NCBI GenBank assembly: GCA_963764565.1
Contig: CAVXTD010000027.1
Span: 115,505-179,504 of the forward strand
Direction: 5' to 3'
Length of the DNA stretch: 64,000 bases
From: DATBLE01 sp963764565
Lineage (GTDB): Bacteria; Actinomycetota; Thermoleophilia; Gaiellales; Gaiellaceae
Shown here: in pieces, positions 47,726 to 56,619 of the stretch
Numbering within the stretch: the first letter of the stretch is position 1
How the letters are laid out: the number at the start of each line of letters is the position of its first letter
The notes under the pieces: model-generated
Told to the model about the DNA's origin: nothing
Database searches by the model: none
The model's input: the letters and a program-made list of their open reading frames with translations, nothing else
Program-made: the position numbers and the translations under genes

Positions 47726-48703
47726 TTGGCCGTCCGGGTTGCCGTCGACGCCATGGGCGGAGACCGCGGCCCGGAGGAGGTCGTCTCCGGTGCCGGTGAG
47801 GCCGCCTCCGACGGGATCGTCCCGATCCTCTACGGCCCCGCGTCGCTGGAGACCGGGGGGCTCGGGCACGTCGTCGCCGAACAGGTGATCGCGATGGACG
47901 AGAAGCCGGCCGAGGCCGTGCGGAGCAAACCGGAAAGCTCCCTCGTCACCGCGTGCCGCGCAATCGCGGAAGGGAACGCCGACGCGGTCGTTTCCGCGGG
48001 CAACACGGGTGCGATGCTGGCGGCCGGGCTCCTGGAGATCAGGAGGCTGCCCGGCGTGATGCGACCCGCGATCGCAGTGCCGATTCCCGCCAGGGACGGT
48101 CCGTCCGTTCTGCTCGACTGCGGCGCGAACGCCGACGCGCGGCCCGAGCACCTGCTCCAGTTCGCGCACATGGGGGCGATCTTCGCGGAGGAGATCCTCG
48201 GCCTTCCGAGCCCGGAGGTGAGGCTGCTGTCGATCGGGGAGGAGCCGGAGAAGGGAAACCAGCTGACCCTCGAGACGCACCGGCTGCTCGCGGAGAGCAC
48301 GCTCAACTTCGCCGGGAACGCCGAGGCCCGCGATCTGCTGGCCAAGGCGGCCGACGTCGTGGTCACGGACGGTTTCACCGGCAACGTCGCGCTGAAGGCG
48401 CTCGAGGGGACGATCCGGACCGTGATCCAGGGGCTCCGCGACGAGATCACCGCAACCACCCTCGGCAAGCTTGGCGGGCTGCTCATCCGCCCCGCCTCGC
48501 GCCGGCTCCGGCACCGGCTCGACCCCGACACGTACGGGGGCGCCTACCTGCTGGGGCTCCGCGGCCTGGCTGTGATCGCCCACGGAAACTCCTCCCAGAC
48601 GGCGATTGCGAACGCGATCCGCCTCGCCGCCCGTGGAGTCGAGCACGACATCATCGCGCGCCTTGCAGCGCGGTTGCCCGAACGAGCGGAATCCGCGCCC
48701 TGA
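47726..48703 (+). CDS. plsX: Phosphate acyltransferase PlsX
   Basis: PlsX makes acyl-phosphate from acyl-ACP for phospholipid synthesis. The protein has VAVDAMGGDRGPEEVVSGA, VVSAGNTGAMLAAG, LLDCGANADARPEHL, SIGEEPEKGN, VVTDGFTGNVALK and YGGAYLLGLRG. TTG 47726 is the nearest accepted start. The homologous first residue aligns with GTC 47732, and a TAGCCT box (47721-47726) overlaps, so the true start is uncertain. It is followed by acpP. Confidence 0.93.
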   Translation: MAVRVAVDAMGGDRGPEEVVSGAGEAASDGIVPILYGPASLETGGLGHVVAEQVIAMDEKPAEAVRSKPESSLVTACRAIAEGNADAVVSAGNTGAMLAAGLLEIRRLPGVMRPAIAVPIPARDGPSVLLDCGANADARPEHLLQFAHMGAIFAEEILGLPSPEVRLLSIGEEPEKGNQLTLETHRLLAESTLNFAGNAEARDLLAKAADVVVTDGFTGNVALKALEGTIRTVIQGLRDEITATTLGKLGGLLIRPASRRLRHRLDPDTYGGAYLLGLRGLAVIAHGNSSQTAIANAIRLAARGVEHDIIARLAARLPERAESAP

Positions 48704-48796
48704 AAGCTTTTCGCTCGCCGGAAGCAGCGCAATGCCACCGGGCCGGTCGCCGTGTATGATCGGCGCGCTCAAACCCCGACCAGTAAGCGAGGTGTC

Positions 48797-49042
48797 ATGG
48801 CAGCGTCGAGAGAAGAGGTCTTCGAACAGGTGAAAGCGGTGCTCGTCGAGCAGCTCGGCATCGACGAGGATCAGATCACCGAGACGGCTTCGTTCCAGGA
48901 TGACCTCGACGCCGACTCCCTCGATCTCGTCGAGTTGATCATGGAGCTCGAGGATCAGTTCGGAGTCAAGATTTCGGACGAGGACGCCCAAACGATCACG
49001 ACCGTCGGGCAGGCTGTCGACTACGTCTCCACGCACCAGTAG
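48797..49042 (+). CDS. acpP: Acyl carrier protein
   Basis: The 81-residue acidic protein has the phosphopantetheine attachment site DADSLDLVELIMELE and FGVKISDEDA. It carries acyl chains for fatty acid synthesis and for PlsX. The upstream GCGAGGTGTC is a modest ribosome binding site; TATGAT near 48755 may be its -10. coaD, which makes the precursor of its prosthetic group, is in the same block. Confidence 0.94.
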   Translation: MAASREEVFEQVKAVLVEQLGIDEDQITETASFQDDLDADSLDLVELIMELEDQFGVKISDEDAQTITTVGQAVDYVSTHQ

Positions 49043-49073
49043 AGCGACCAGGCGGGCGTCAGGCCCGCGCGCT

Positions 49074-49748
49074 CTGCGTAAGCTGATCGACGCGCTTCCC
49101 GCCGCGAGCCTGGAGCACGTCTTCACCCACACCTCGTGGGCGGCCGATCGCGCCGCCTCGTACGAGCGCCTGGAGTTCCTCGGCGACAGCGTGCTCGAGC
49201 TCGCCGTCGCCCGTACGCTGTACGAGCGCTATCCCGAGTTCCCGGAGGGCCGTCTGGCCAAGATTCGCTCGCACGCCGTCTCGCGGGAGAGCTGCGCGAA
49301 GGTCGCGCGCGAACTCGACCTCGGCCCGCTGCTGGCCGAGCGAGGCGGGGCGCTCCCTGCGGATGAGCTCGATCGTCTCGTCGGCAACCGCAACGTGCTC
49401 GCGGCTGTGCTCGAGGCGGCCCTGGCGGCGGCGTTCCTCCAGTGGGGCTTCGAGCGGGTCGAGCGTGCAGTCGTCGCCGCGTTCTCGGAGCAGATCGACT
49501 ACGCCGCCACTCAGCATGTGGACTACAAGACCGAGCTCCAGGAGACGGTCGCCCGTCTCCGGCGGCAGGTGACGTACACCGTGCTCGAGACGGAGGGGCC
49601 TGCCCACGAACGGCGCTTCACCTGCGCCGCGCTCATCGACGGCGAGCAGGCGGGATCCGGGACCGGCCAGACGAAGAAGGATGCCGAACAGGAGGCCGCG
49701 CGGGAAGCGCTCGCCTCGCTCGATCAGCAGGGTGACCGCGACAAGTAG
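49074..49748 (+). CDS. rnc: Ribonuclease III (start unclear)
   Basis: RNase III cuts double-stranded RNA in rRNA and mRNA maturation. Conserved sequence begins LRKLIDALPAASLEHVFTHTSW and the signature ERLEFLGDSVLELAVA follows, then HAVSRESCAKVAREL. A C-terminal dsRNA-binding domain is present (DYKTELQETVARLRR ... GSGTGQTKKDAEQEAAREAL). No ATG, GTG or TTG precedes the conserved N-terminus in frame after acpP; CTG 49074 is a guess, and a lost base near 49050-49075 is possible. Smc follows, the usual order. Confidence 0.88.
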   Translation: MRKLIDALPAASLEHVFTHTSWAADRAASYERLEFLGDSVLELAVARTLYERYPEFPEGRLAKIRSHAVSRESCAKVARELDLGPLLAERGGALPADELDRLVGNRNVLAAVLEAALAAAFLQWGFERVERAVVAAFSEQIDYAATQHVDYKTELQETVARLRRQVTYTVLETEGPAHERRFTCAALIDGEQAGSGTGQTKKDAEQEAAREALASLDQQGDRDK

Positions 49749-49791
49749 GAGGAGCAAGGTCCTCCGACGCGGTTGGCATGCTCTCGCTCGC

Positions 49792-49883
49792 ATGCACCTG
49801 CGCGCGATCAGGATCCGCGGCTTCCGGCGCGGGGGAACCCATGGTTCCCCCGCGCTCCCCTTCCTCTTCTCGCCGGCGCGGAA
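49792..49883. repeat. Duplicated smc 5' end flanking a hairpin element
   Basis: The first 12 codons of smc are present twice: at 49792 (MHLRAIRIRGFR) and at 49884 (MHLRSIRIRGFK), differing at about nine of 36 bases. Between them lies a perfect hairpin at 49827-49855 (13-bp arms, loop CAT) with the GGGGGAACC half-site, then a C/T-rich stretch. The first copy opens a 33-codon ORF that stops inside the real smc start. Similar hairpin elements follow lepB and htpX. Confidence 0.7.
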
Positions 49884-52365
49884 ATGCATCTGAGATCGAT
49901 CAGGATCCGAGGGTTCAAGTCCTTTCCCGATCAGGTTGAGGTCAGGCTCGAGCCCGGAGTGGCGGTCGTCGTCGGGCCGAACGGGTCCGGCAAGTCGAAC
50001 ATCGCCGACGCGCTGATCTGGGCGGCCGGGTCGCTCGCCCCGAGCGAGCTGCGCGCGGAGAAACCCGACGACGTGCTCTTCGCCGGATCGGCCTCGCGGC
50101 CGGCCGCCGACCACTGCGAGGTCGAGCTCCTGTTCGACAACGAGGACGGCGCGCTGACCGAGCTCGACTACTCGGAGGTCTCGATCATGCGGCGCCTGCA
50201 CCGGGGCGGTGAAGGGCAGTACCTCGTCAACGGCGCACACGTTCGGCGCACCGATGTCGTCGAGCTGCTCTCCGACGTCGGCCTCGGCTCGGCGATGGGC
50301 TCGATCGTCTCGCAGGGACGGGTCGAGGCGATTCTGGCCAGCAAGCCGGAGGAGCGCCGCGAGCTCGTCGAGGACGCCGCCGGGCTCGGGAAGTACAAGC
50401 GGCGCAGGCACCGCGCGGAGCTCAAGCTCGCGCGCGTCGCGACGCAGGTCGAACGGGCCCGCGACGTCGAGGCGGAGGTGGCGAAACGCCTGCGACCGCT
50501 CGCGCTCCAGGCGACGGCCGCGGAACGGGCGGAGAAGCTCGGCGCCGAGATTTCCGCGCTACGCGCCGGGATCGCAACGCTCGACCTCGAGTCGGTCGGC
50601 ACGCAGCTTCGAGCGGCCGAGGAGAGACGGCTCGCGTTCGCCGAGGAGCGGCGCGTGGCAGAGGCGGCGCTCGAGGCGCTCCTCGCCGAGCGCGGCCGGG
50701 CCGAGGATGCGCTCGCGGCTGCCGCCGGGGGTCGGGAGGGGTCGGTGGGAACGCTCTACCGGCTGCGCAGCGCAGCCGAGCGGCTCGACCTGCGCCGGGA
50801 AGCGGCCCAGGCCCTCCTCGAGCGCCTCAGGGAGGCGCCGCCCGCGATCGACGCCGGGTTGCTCGAGCAGGCAAGGCTGGCCGAGGCGCGCGCGTCTGCC
50901 CTGGAGCGGGCGATTGCGGAGCGGGAAGGGCTCCCGCCCGCAGCCCGCGCGCTCGCCGAGGAAGGGGCATCGCTTGCGCTCTCGCTGGTCGAGGTCGAGG
51001 CCGGCCAGGAGCGCGCGGTCGCGGCCGCGATCGGCGCGGCGCTCGTCGCCCGGTCGGCGGAGGACGGGCTGACGCTGCTGGAACAGGCGCGGGCGCGGGG
51101 GCTCGGCAACCTGACAGTGCTCATCCGGCCGGGCGAGGTCGAGCCGCTCGACGGGGTCGAGGTTGTCCCCTCGGAGCGCCTCCTTGCCGCGACGGGTCCG
51201 GCGGTCACGCTCGAGGGCCATTTCTACGATCCCGAGCGCGGTGTGCTCGCGTTCACCGGCGACACCGCCGAGGCCGTCCTGCTCGAGCTCGAAGCAAGAC
51301 GGCGGCGCCTGCTCGACGAGGCTGCGGCACTGAGCGAGCAGGCTTCACGGGCGACGCCGCGACTGCCCGACCCCGCGCTCGTCGCTGCCGGCGCATCCCT
51401 GGTCGAGGTGCTGAGCGCTGCGGTGCGCACCGCCCAGCGTCTCCAGGCACCTCTGCTCGAGGAGTCCGACCGGGGAGCCGTCCGCGCGAGCGAGCTCGCT
51501 GCGGAGCTGCGCGCTCTCGGCGGCCGCGAGGTCGAGCTCCGGCGCGCACTGTCCGATGCGGCGGAGCGCGTCTCCGGAGTCGACGTCGAGAACGCGCGGC
51601 TCGAGGCGGAGCGGGCCGAAGCGGAGCGTCGCCTCGAGCAGGCTTCTTCGGCGGAGCCGGCCGAAGGGACGCGCGACGAGCTGGTGGAGAAGCTCGACCG
51701 GCTGGAGCGCCGCCGCGATCAGCTCGGCGGCGTCAACCCGTTCGCGAAGGAGGAGTACGCGCGCGAGAAGGAGCGGCTGACCGAGCTGCGCACGCAGCGC
51801 GAGGATCTCGAGCGCTCCCTCGACGAGCTGCGCAAGCTCCGCGACGAGCTGACCGAAACGGTCGACCGCCGGTTCGCGGAGACCTTCGACGCCGTGCAGC
51901 GGAACTTCGCCGAGGTCGCCTCGACGCTCTTCCCGGGGGGCCACGGCCGCCTGCGGCTGACGGAGCCCGAGGAGTCCGACTCCGATTCCGATTCCGGACG
52001 AGCCCGGAATCGAGGTCGAGCTTTCACCGGCGGGGAAGCGGATCACGAGGCTGTCGCTGCTCTCCGGCGGCGAGAAGGCGCTCGGGGCGATCTCGTTTCT
52101 GTTCGCGCTCTTTCTTGCCCGGCCTTGCCCGTTCTACCTGCTCGACGAGGTCGAGGCCGCGCTCGACGACGCGAACATCGGCCGGTTCTGCGCGCTGCTC
52201 CGCCGGTTCGCCGACCGCGCGCAGTTCATCGTCGTCACGCACCAGAAGCGGACGATGGAGGCTGCGGACTCGCTCTACGGCGTCACGATGGGCGCCGACG
52301 GTGTCTCTCAGGTCGTCTCGCGCCGTTTGCCGCGCGAGGATGCGCTTGCCGCATCGGCCGCCTGA
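49884..52365 (+). CDS. smc: Chromosome partition protein SMC, short coiled coil (frameshifted)
   Basis: The N-terminal head has Walker A VGPNGSGKSNIADAL and the QGRVEAILASKPEERRELVEDAAGL region. Coiled-coil arms flank a reduced hinge-like stretch around residues 370-460. The C-terminal head, after an extra G near 51997, has the ABC signature LSLLSGGEKALGAISFLF, Walker B FYLLDEVEAALDDANI and VVTHQKRTMEAADSLYGV. Total is about 826 residues against roughly 1,150-1,200 usually, so the arms are much shortened. A (DS)-rich linker, SDSDSDS, precedes the shift. A duplicated start lies just upstream. Confidence 0.88.
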
Positions 52366-52383
52366 CAGTTGTAGGGTCGCGCG

Positions 52384-53064
52384 GTGGCGACGTATGTGTT
52401 GGTGCACGGCGCGTGGCACGGCAGCTGGGAGTGGGCGCAGCTGACCCCGCTGCTGGAGGAGGCGGGGCACCAGGTGATCGCGGTCGATCTCCCTCGCGGC
52501 ACGCTGGAAGAAAACGCCGCAGCGGTGCGCGACGCGGTCGAGCGCGCGGACGAGCCGGTGATCCTCCTCGGCCACAGCGCGGGCGGCATGTGGGTGACGC
52601 AGGCAGCCGAGCTTGTCCCCGAGCAGGTCGCGACGCTCGTGTACGTGGCTGCGTTCCTGCCGAGGGACGGCCAGGCGCTCACAGACCTGGCCGCCGACGA
52701 CATCGTTCAGCAGAACCTGGTTTTCGACGAGCAGCGCGGCACCGTTCTCGTCGCCGCGGGCGTCCACCGGGAGGCGTTTTACGGCGAGTGCAGCGACGAG
52801 GTTGCCGCCGCCGCCTCGGCGCGTCACGTCCCAGAGAACCGAGCTGCGTTCACGGCCCCCGTGCGGATCAGCGAGGAGCGAGCCGGCTCTGTCCCCCGCG
52901 TCTACGTCGAGTGCCTGCGCGACAACGCGATCGTGATCGAGCGCCAGCGCGCGATGCAAGCGGCCAGGCCGTGCGAGCGAGTGCTGACGATCGATACCGA
53001 CCACTGTCCTTCACTGTCGCGGCCGCGCGAGCTCGGCGATCACCTCCTGAGCCTGGCACCCTAG
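52384..53064 (+). CDS. Alpha/beta hydrolase (esterase-like)
   Basis: The 226-residue protein begins VLVHGAWHGSWEWAQLTPLLE, with nucleophile elbow LLGHSAGGMW (Ser about 62), Asp in VECLRDNAI and His in IDTDHCPSLS, a complete triad. The VHGxWHGxWxW start and DHCPSLS end resemble the plant methylesterase/hydroxynitrile-lyase-type family. It sits between smc and ftsY, where it is not part of the usual block. Substrate unknown. Confidence 0.82.
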   Translation: MATYVLVHGAWHGSWEWAQLTPLLEEAGHQVIAVDLPRGTLEENAAAVRDAVERADEPVILLGHSAGGMWVTQAAELVPEQVATLVYVAAFLPRDGQALTDLAADDIVQQNLVFDEQRGTVLVAAGVHREAFYGECSDEVAAAASARHVPENRAAFTAPVRISEERAGSVPRVYVECLRDNAIVIERQRAMQAARPCERVLTIDTDHCPSLSRPRELGDHLLSLAP

Positions 53065-53066
53065 GC

Positions 53067-54017
53067 GTGTCTCGCAGCTGGGGAGAGCTGCTCGGGGACG
53101 CGGACGCATCTCCCGAACCTGAGGCCGAGCGGGCCGGCCTCGTGGCGCGACTGCGCGACTCGCTGTCCAAGTCGCGCCGCGCGTTGGTTCAGCAGCTCGC
53201 CGTCGCCGCCTTCGATCCCGCCGACGACGCAGCGTGGGAGCGGCTGGAAGAAGCGTTGATCGGCGCCGACGTCGGCGTGCCCGCCACCGCAGAGCTCATG
53301 CGGAGGCTGGAGGCTCGAGGTGGTTTGACGAGTCTCGAGGAGCCGCTCGTCGGGGAGGTGGCTGCGCTGCTCGGTGAGGCCGGGACGCTGAACGTCTCCG
53401 CTCGCCCCGCGGTCGTTCTCGTCGTCGGTGTGAACGGCACGGGCAAGACGACGACGATCGGCAAGCTCGCGGCGAAGCTCGCCGAACACGGCCGCTCGGT
53501 GCTGCTCGCCGCCGCCGACACCTTTCGCGCCGCGGCGGAGGAGCAGCTCGAGGTGTGGGCGAAGCGCGCCGGCTCCGATTTCGTCGGCTCGGCGCGCGGC
53601 GGGGACCCTGCCGCGGTCGCCTACGACGCGATCGAGGCGGCGATCTCCCGCGGGCGGGACGTCGTGGTCGTCGACACCGCGGGCCGGCTGCACACGCAGT
53701 CGAACCTGATGGACGAGCTGGCCAAAGTCCGCCGCGTGATCGCCGGCCGGATCGACGGCGCCCCGCACGAGACCCTGCTCGTCGTCGACGCGACCACGGG
53801 CCGGAACGGGCTCGAGCAGGCACGCATCTTCCGCGAAGCCGTCGGGGTGACCGGGGTCGTGTTGACGAAGCTCGACGGCTCGGCCAAGGGCGGGATCGCG
53901 GTCGCGATCGCCCACGAGCTCGGCCTGCCGGTGAAGCTCGTGGGCGTGGGGGAGAAGCTGGACGACCTGCGCCCGTTCGACCCGGACGATTTCGCGCGAG
54001 CGCTCGTCTCCGGGTAG
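53067..54017 (+). CDS. ftsY: Signal recognition particle receptor FtsY
   Basis: The 316-residue protein has an NG domain: GVNGTGKTTTIGKLAAKL, LLAAADTFRAAAEEQLEVWA, VVVVDTAGRLHTQSNLM, LLVVDATTGRNGLEQA, LTKLDGSAKGG and KLVGVGEKLDDLRPF. The N-terminal A region is very short (about 30 residues). GTG 53067 lies two bases after the preceding stop. It works with Ffh, encoded 0.3 kb downstream, to dock ribosomes at the membrane. Confidence 0.94.
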   Translation: MSRSWGELLGDADASPEPEAERAGLVARLRDSLSKSRRALVQQLAVAAFDPADDAAWERLEEALIGADVGVPATAELMRRLEARGGLTSLEEPLVGEVAALLGEAGTLNVSARPAVVLVVGVNGTGKTTTIGKLAAKLAEHGRSVLLAAADTFRAAAEEQLEVWAKRAGSDFVGSARGGDPAAVAYDAIEAAISRGRDVVVVDTAGRLHTQSNLMDELAKVRRVIAGRIDGAPHETLLVVDATTGRNGLEQARIFREAVGVTGVVLTKLDGSAKGGIAVAIAHELGLPVKLVGVGEKLDDLRPFDPDDFARALVSG

Positions 54018-54087
54018 CGGGGCGCGACTGGTCGCCAACGGAGAGAGGTTGTAGGCTCGATCCTTCCTCGAGTGAAGGGAGCAACAG

Positions 54088-54291
54088 GTGTCGGTCGTGA
54101 AGATCATCGAACTGGTCGGAACCTCCAAGAAGAGCTCGGACGACGCCGTCCAGTCGGGCCTCGCCGAGGCCCGCAAGACGCTCCGCAACATCAAGGCGGT
54201 CGACGTCGTCTCGGTCGGGCTGCGCGGCGACAACCTCGACGAGTGGCGGGCGCACATGCGCATCGGCATCCTCGTCGAGAGCGTGGACTGA
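54088..54291 (+). CDS. Dodecin (flavin-binding)
   Basis: The 67-residue protein reads MSVVKIIELVGTSKKSSDDAVQSGLAEARKTLRNIKAVDVV and ends DEWRAHMRIGILVE, a dodecin fold. Dodecins form 12-mers that store or buffer flavins. The Trp in DEWRAH is nearer the C-terminal strand than the classic stacking Trp, so ligand binding should be checked. GTG 54088 has AGGGAGCAAC upstream. It sits between ftsY and ffh. Confidence 0.88.
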   Translation: MSVVKIIELVGTSKKSSDDAVQSGLAEARKTLRNIKAVDVVSVGLRGDNLDEWRAHMRIGILVESVD

Positions 54292-54321
54292 GCTAGCCCC
54301 TGGCCGGGAAAGGCCCGCCAG

Positions 54322-54327
54322 TACACT
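54322..54327 (+). promoter_or_regulatory. -10 box TACACT of ffh
   Basis: TACACT ends eight bases before GTG 54336, predicting a leaderless transcript. Confidence 0.5.
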
Positions 54328-54335
54328 GGTGGGTC

Positions 54336-55655
54336 GTGTTCGACGCTCTTTCCGGCAAGCTCCAGGACGCCCTCGGGGATCTCCGCGGCCGCGGCCGCCT
54401 GGACGAGGAGTCGGTCTCGAAGGCCATGCGCGAGATCCGTCTCGCGCTGCTCGAGGCCGACGTCAACCTCCAGGTGATCAAGCAGTTCGTCGCGCGCGTG
54501 AAGGAGCGGGCCGTCGGCGAGGACGTGACGAAGAGCATCACGCCCGGCCAGCAGGTGGTGAAGATCGTTCACGAGGAGCTGACCGCGGTGATGGGCGGCG
54601 GCGACTCGCGGCTCGCCTTCGCCGGGCGTGGGCCGACGGTGATCCTGCTCGCGGGTCTCCAAGGCTCGGGCAAGACGACCGCCGCCGCGAAGCTTGCGAT
54701 GATGTTGCGCAAGGAGGGCAAGTCGCCGGCGCTCGTCGCCGCCGACCTCCAGCGTCCCGCGGCGATCGACCAGCTCGACCAGCTGGGCCGCCAGATCCAG
54801 GTGCCCGTCTACAGGGGGAACGGCGACGCTGTCGCCGTTTCCCTAGCCGGCGTCGAGTGGGCGACGTCGCAGGGTTGCGACGTCGCAATCGTCGATACCG
54901 CCGGGCGGCACCAGGTCGACGAGGCTCTGATGGACGAGCTAGTGCGGATTCACCGCAAGGTGAAGCCGCACAACGTCTTGCTCGTCCTCGATGCGATGAC
55001 GGGTCAGGAGGCTGTGAGCGTCGCCGAGGCGTTCCAGGAGCGGATCGCGTTCGACGGGATCGTGCTGACGAAGCTGGACGGCGATGCCCGCGGTGGGGCT
55101 GCGCTGTCGGTGCGTGCTGCCACCGGCCGGCCGATCAAGCTGGCCTCGACCGGCGAGAAGCTCGACCAGCTCGAGTGGTTCCACCCAGACCGGATGGCCT
55201 CTCGGATCCTCGGCATGGGCGATGTGCTCACCCTGGTCGAGAAGGCGGAGGCGGCTGTCGAGGCCGACGAGCAGGCGGAGATGGAGCGGCGCCTGCGCGC
55301 CGGCGAGTTCACCTTCGACGACTTCCTGGCGAGCTACAAGATGCTCCGCAGGATGGGGCCGCTGAAGGGCGTGCTCTCGATGATGCCCGGCATCGGCAAG
55401 GAGCTCCAGGGTCTGGATGTCGACGAGGGCAGGCTGGCGCGCGTCGAGGCGATCGTGCTTTCGATGACGCCGCGCGAACGGAGCCTCCCGCACGTGATCG
55501 ACGGCTCCCGCCGGCAGCGCATCGCGCGCGGCAGCGGCACGTCCGTGCAGGAGGTCTCGCAGCTCCTGAATGCACGCAAGCAGATGCAGAAGCTGATCAA
55601 GCAGATGGGGAAGGGCAAGGTTCCCGCGCTTTCCGGCTTGGCCGGAAAGCGCTAG
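54336..55655 (+). CDS. ffh: Signal recognition particle protein Ffh
   Basis: The 439-residue GTPase has LAGLQGSGKTTAAAKLAMML, VAADLQRPAAIDQL, VAIVDTAGRHQVDEALM, LTKLDGDARGGAALS and an M domain with FTFDDFLASYKMLRRMGPLKGVLSMMPG and RRQRIARGSGTSVQEVSQLL. It binds SRP RNA and signal sequences. The 3' end encodes a perfect hairpin immediately before rpsP. Confidence 0.95.
   Translation: MFDALSGKLQDALGDLRGRGRLDEESVSKAMREIRLALLEADVNLQVIKQFVARVKERAVGEDVTKSITPGQQVVKIVHEELTAVMGGGDSRLAFAGRGPTVILLAGLQGSGKTTAAAKLAMMLRKEGKSPALVAADLQRPAAIDQLDQLGRQIQVPVYRGNGDAVAVSLAGVEWATSQGCDVAIVDTAGRHQVDEALMDELVRIHRKVKPHNVLLVLDAMTGQEAVSVAEAFQERIAFDGIVLTKLDGDARGGAALSVRAATGRPIKLASTGEKLDQLEWFHPDRMASRILGMGDVLTLVEKAEAAVEADEQAEMERRLRAGEFTFDDFLASYKMLRRMGPLKGVLSMMPGIGKELQGLDVDEGRLARVEAIVLSMTPRERSLPHVIDGSRRQRIARGSGTSVQEVSQLLNARKQMQKLIKQMGKGKVPALSGLAGKR
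55626..55652. terminator. Perfect hairpin at the ffh 3' end
   Basis: GCGCTTTCCGGC, loop TTG, GCCGGAAAGCGC: 12-bp perfect arms overlapping the last ffh codons and ending 14 bp before rpsP. Without a U-tract it may be an attenuator, RNase site or repeat-derived hairpin rather than a full terminator. Confidence 0.5.
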
Positions 55656-55666
55656 AGAGGAGAGAG

Positions 55667-55909
55667 ATGGCAGTACGGATGAGGTTGACCCGCGTCGGGT
55701 CGAAGAAGAATCCGATCTACCGGGTCGTGGTCGCGGACGCCCGCTCGCCGCGCGACGGGAAGTTCATCGAGATCGTCGGGCGCTACAACCCGCAGCATGA
55801 TCCCTCGCTGATCGAGTTCGACGAGTCGAAGGTCAAGGACTGGCTGTCGAAGGGCGCGCAGCCCTCCGACGCGGTCTCGCGGCTGCTGAAGGCGAAGAAC
55901 ATCGGGTGA
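55667..55909 (+). CDS. rpsP: Ribosomal protein bS16
   Basis: The 80-residue protein begins MAVRMRLTRVGSKKNPIYRV and continues RSPRDGKFIEIVGRYNP, with DWLSKGAQPSDAVSRLL near the end. A purine-rich GAGAGGAGAGAG precedes the ATG. Its stop overlaps the KH-domain gene start, starting the rpsP-khpA-rimM-trmD run. Confidence 0.95.
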   Translation: MAVRMRLTRVGSKKNPIYRVVVADARSPRDGKFIEIVGRYNPQHDPSLIEFDESKVKDWLSKGAQPSDAVSRLLKAKNIG

Positions 55910-56145
55910 CTGCGAGCGCCGATCTTGTCGAGTATCTGGTGCGCCGGCTGGTCGAGAGCCCCGACGCGGTCAGTGTCGAGGAGGTCGAGGATGACGGCGA
56001 CCTGATCATCCGTCTGCGGGTTGCCTCCGCCGATCTCGGGCGCGTGATCGGCCGCGGCGGCCGGATCGTCCGCGCGCTCCGCACGCTTGTACGAGCGGGC
56101 AGCGCTCACGGCGATCGCCGAGTGCTGCTCGAGATCGTTGAGTAG
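55906..56145 (+). CDS. khpA: KH-domain RNA-binding protein KhpA
   Basis: The 79-residue protein has a type II KH fold with the RNA-binding loop VIGRGGRIVRALRTLVRA (GxxG) and an acidic EEVEDDGDLIIRLRV strand. GTG 55906 overlaps the rpsP stop (GTGA). KhpA homologues bind many small and messenger RNAs and affect cell division; here it is part of the ribosome-assembly operon. Confidence 0.9.
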   Translation: MTASADLVEYLVRRLVESPDAVSVEEVEDDGDLIIRLRVASADLGRVIGRGGRIVRALRTLVRAGSAHGDRRVLLEIVE

Positions 56146-56157
56146 AGGGAAGACCTG

Positions 56158-56607
56158 GTGCAAGTCGGCCGGGTCGGCCGGCCGCACGGTCTCGACGGTT
56201 CGTTCGTCGTCGAGCGGCCGAGCGAGAACGAGCTGCTCTTCGAGCCCGGAGCGCAGCTGTATGCGGCAGGTGAGCAGGTGACCGTCGCGGGCCGCAAGCG
56301 GTCGGGCGGGCGGCTCGTGCTGAAAGTCGATCGTCCGGTCGCACGCGGTGCGGAACTGGCCGTACCACGCGCGGAGCTGCCCGAGCCGGAGCCGGAGCGC
56401 TACTACGTCTTCGAGCTGCTTGGGCTCGACGTGGTCGAGGAGGGCGGCAGGCGACTAGGCGCGGTCCGCGAGGTCGCTCCTGCCGTAGCGAACGACGTGC
56501 TCGAGCTCGACTCCGGGCTCGTGCTGCCGATGCATGAGGCATGTGTTCGCGAGATCGACATCGAGGCGCGCAGGATCGTCGTCGCCCGAGGATTCGCCGA
56601 CGGGTAA
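56158..56607 (+). CDS. rimM: Ribosome maturation factor RimM
   Basis: The 149-residue protein has the N-terminal VGRVGRPHGLDGSFVV motif and a C-terminal PRC-barrel (ERYYVFELLGLDVVEEGG ... VLPMHEACVREIDIEARRIVV). It helps mature the 30S head with uS19. GTG 56158 gives the conserved start. trmD follows after 12 bp. Confidence 0.93.
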   Translation: MQVGRVGRPHGLDGSFVVERPSENELLFEPGAQLYAAGEQVTVAGRKRSGGRLVLKVDRPVARGAELAVPRAELPEPEPERYYVFELLGLDVVEEGGRRLGAVREVAPAVANDVLELDSGLVLPMHEACVREIDIEARRIVVARGFADG

Positions 56608-56619
56608 CCTCAAACGCCG

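Noticed and set aside
49681..49893. Small ORF starting at the duplicated smc-like ATG (49792) as a separate gene
   Set aside because: It encodes only the copied smc start plus translated hairpin sequence and stops inside smc, so it is treated as part of the repeat.
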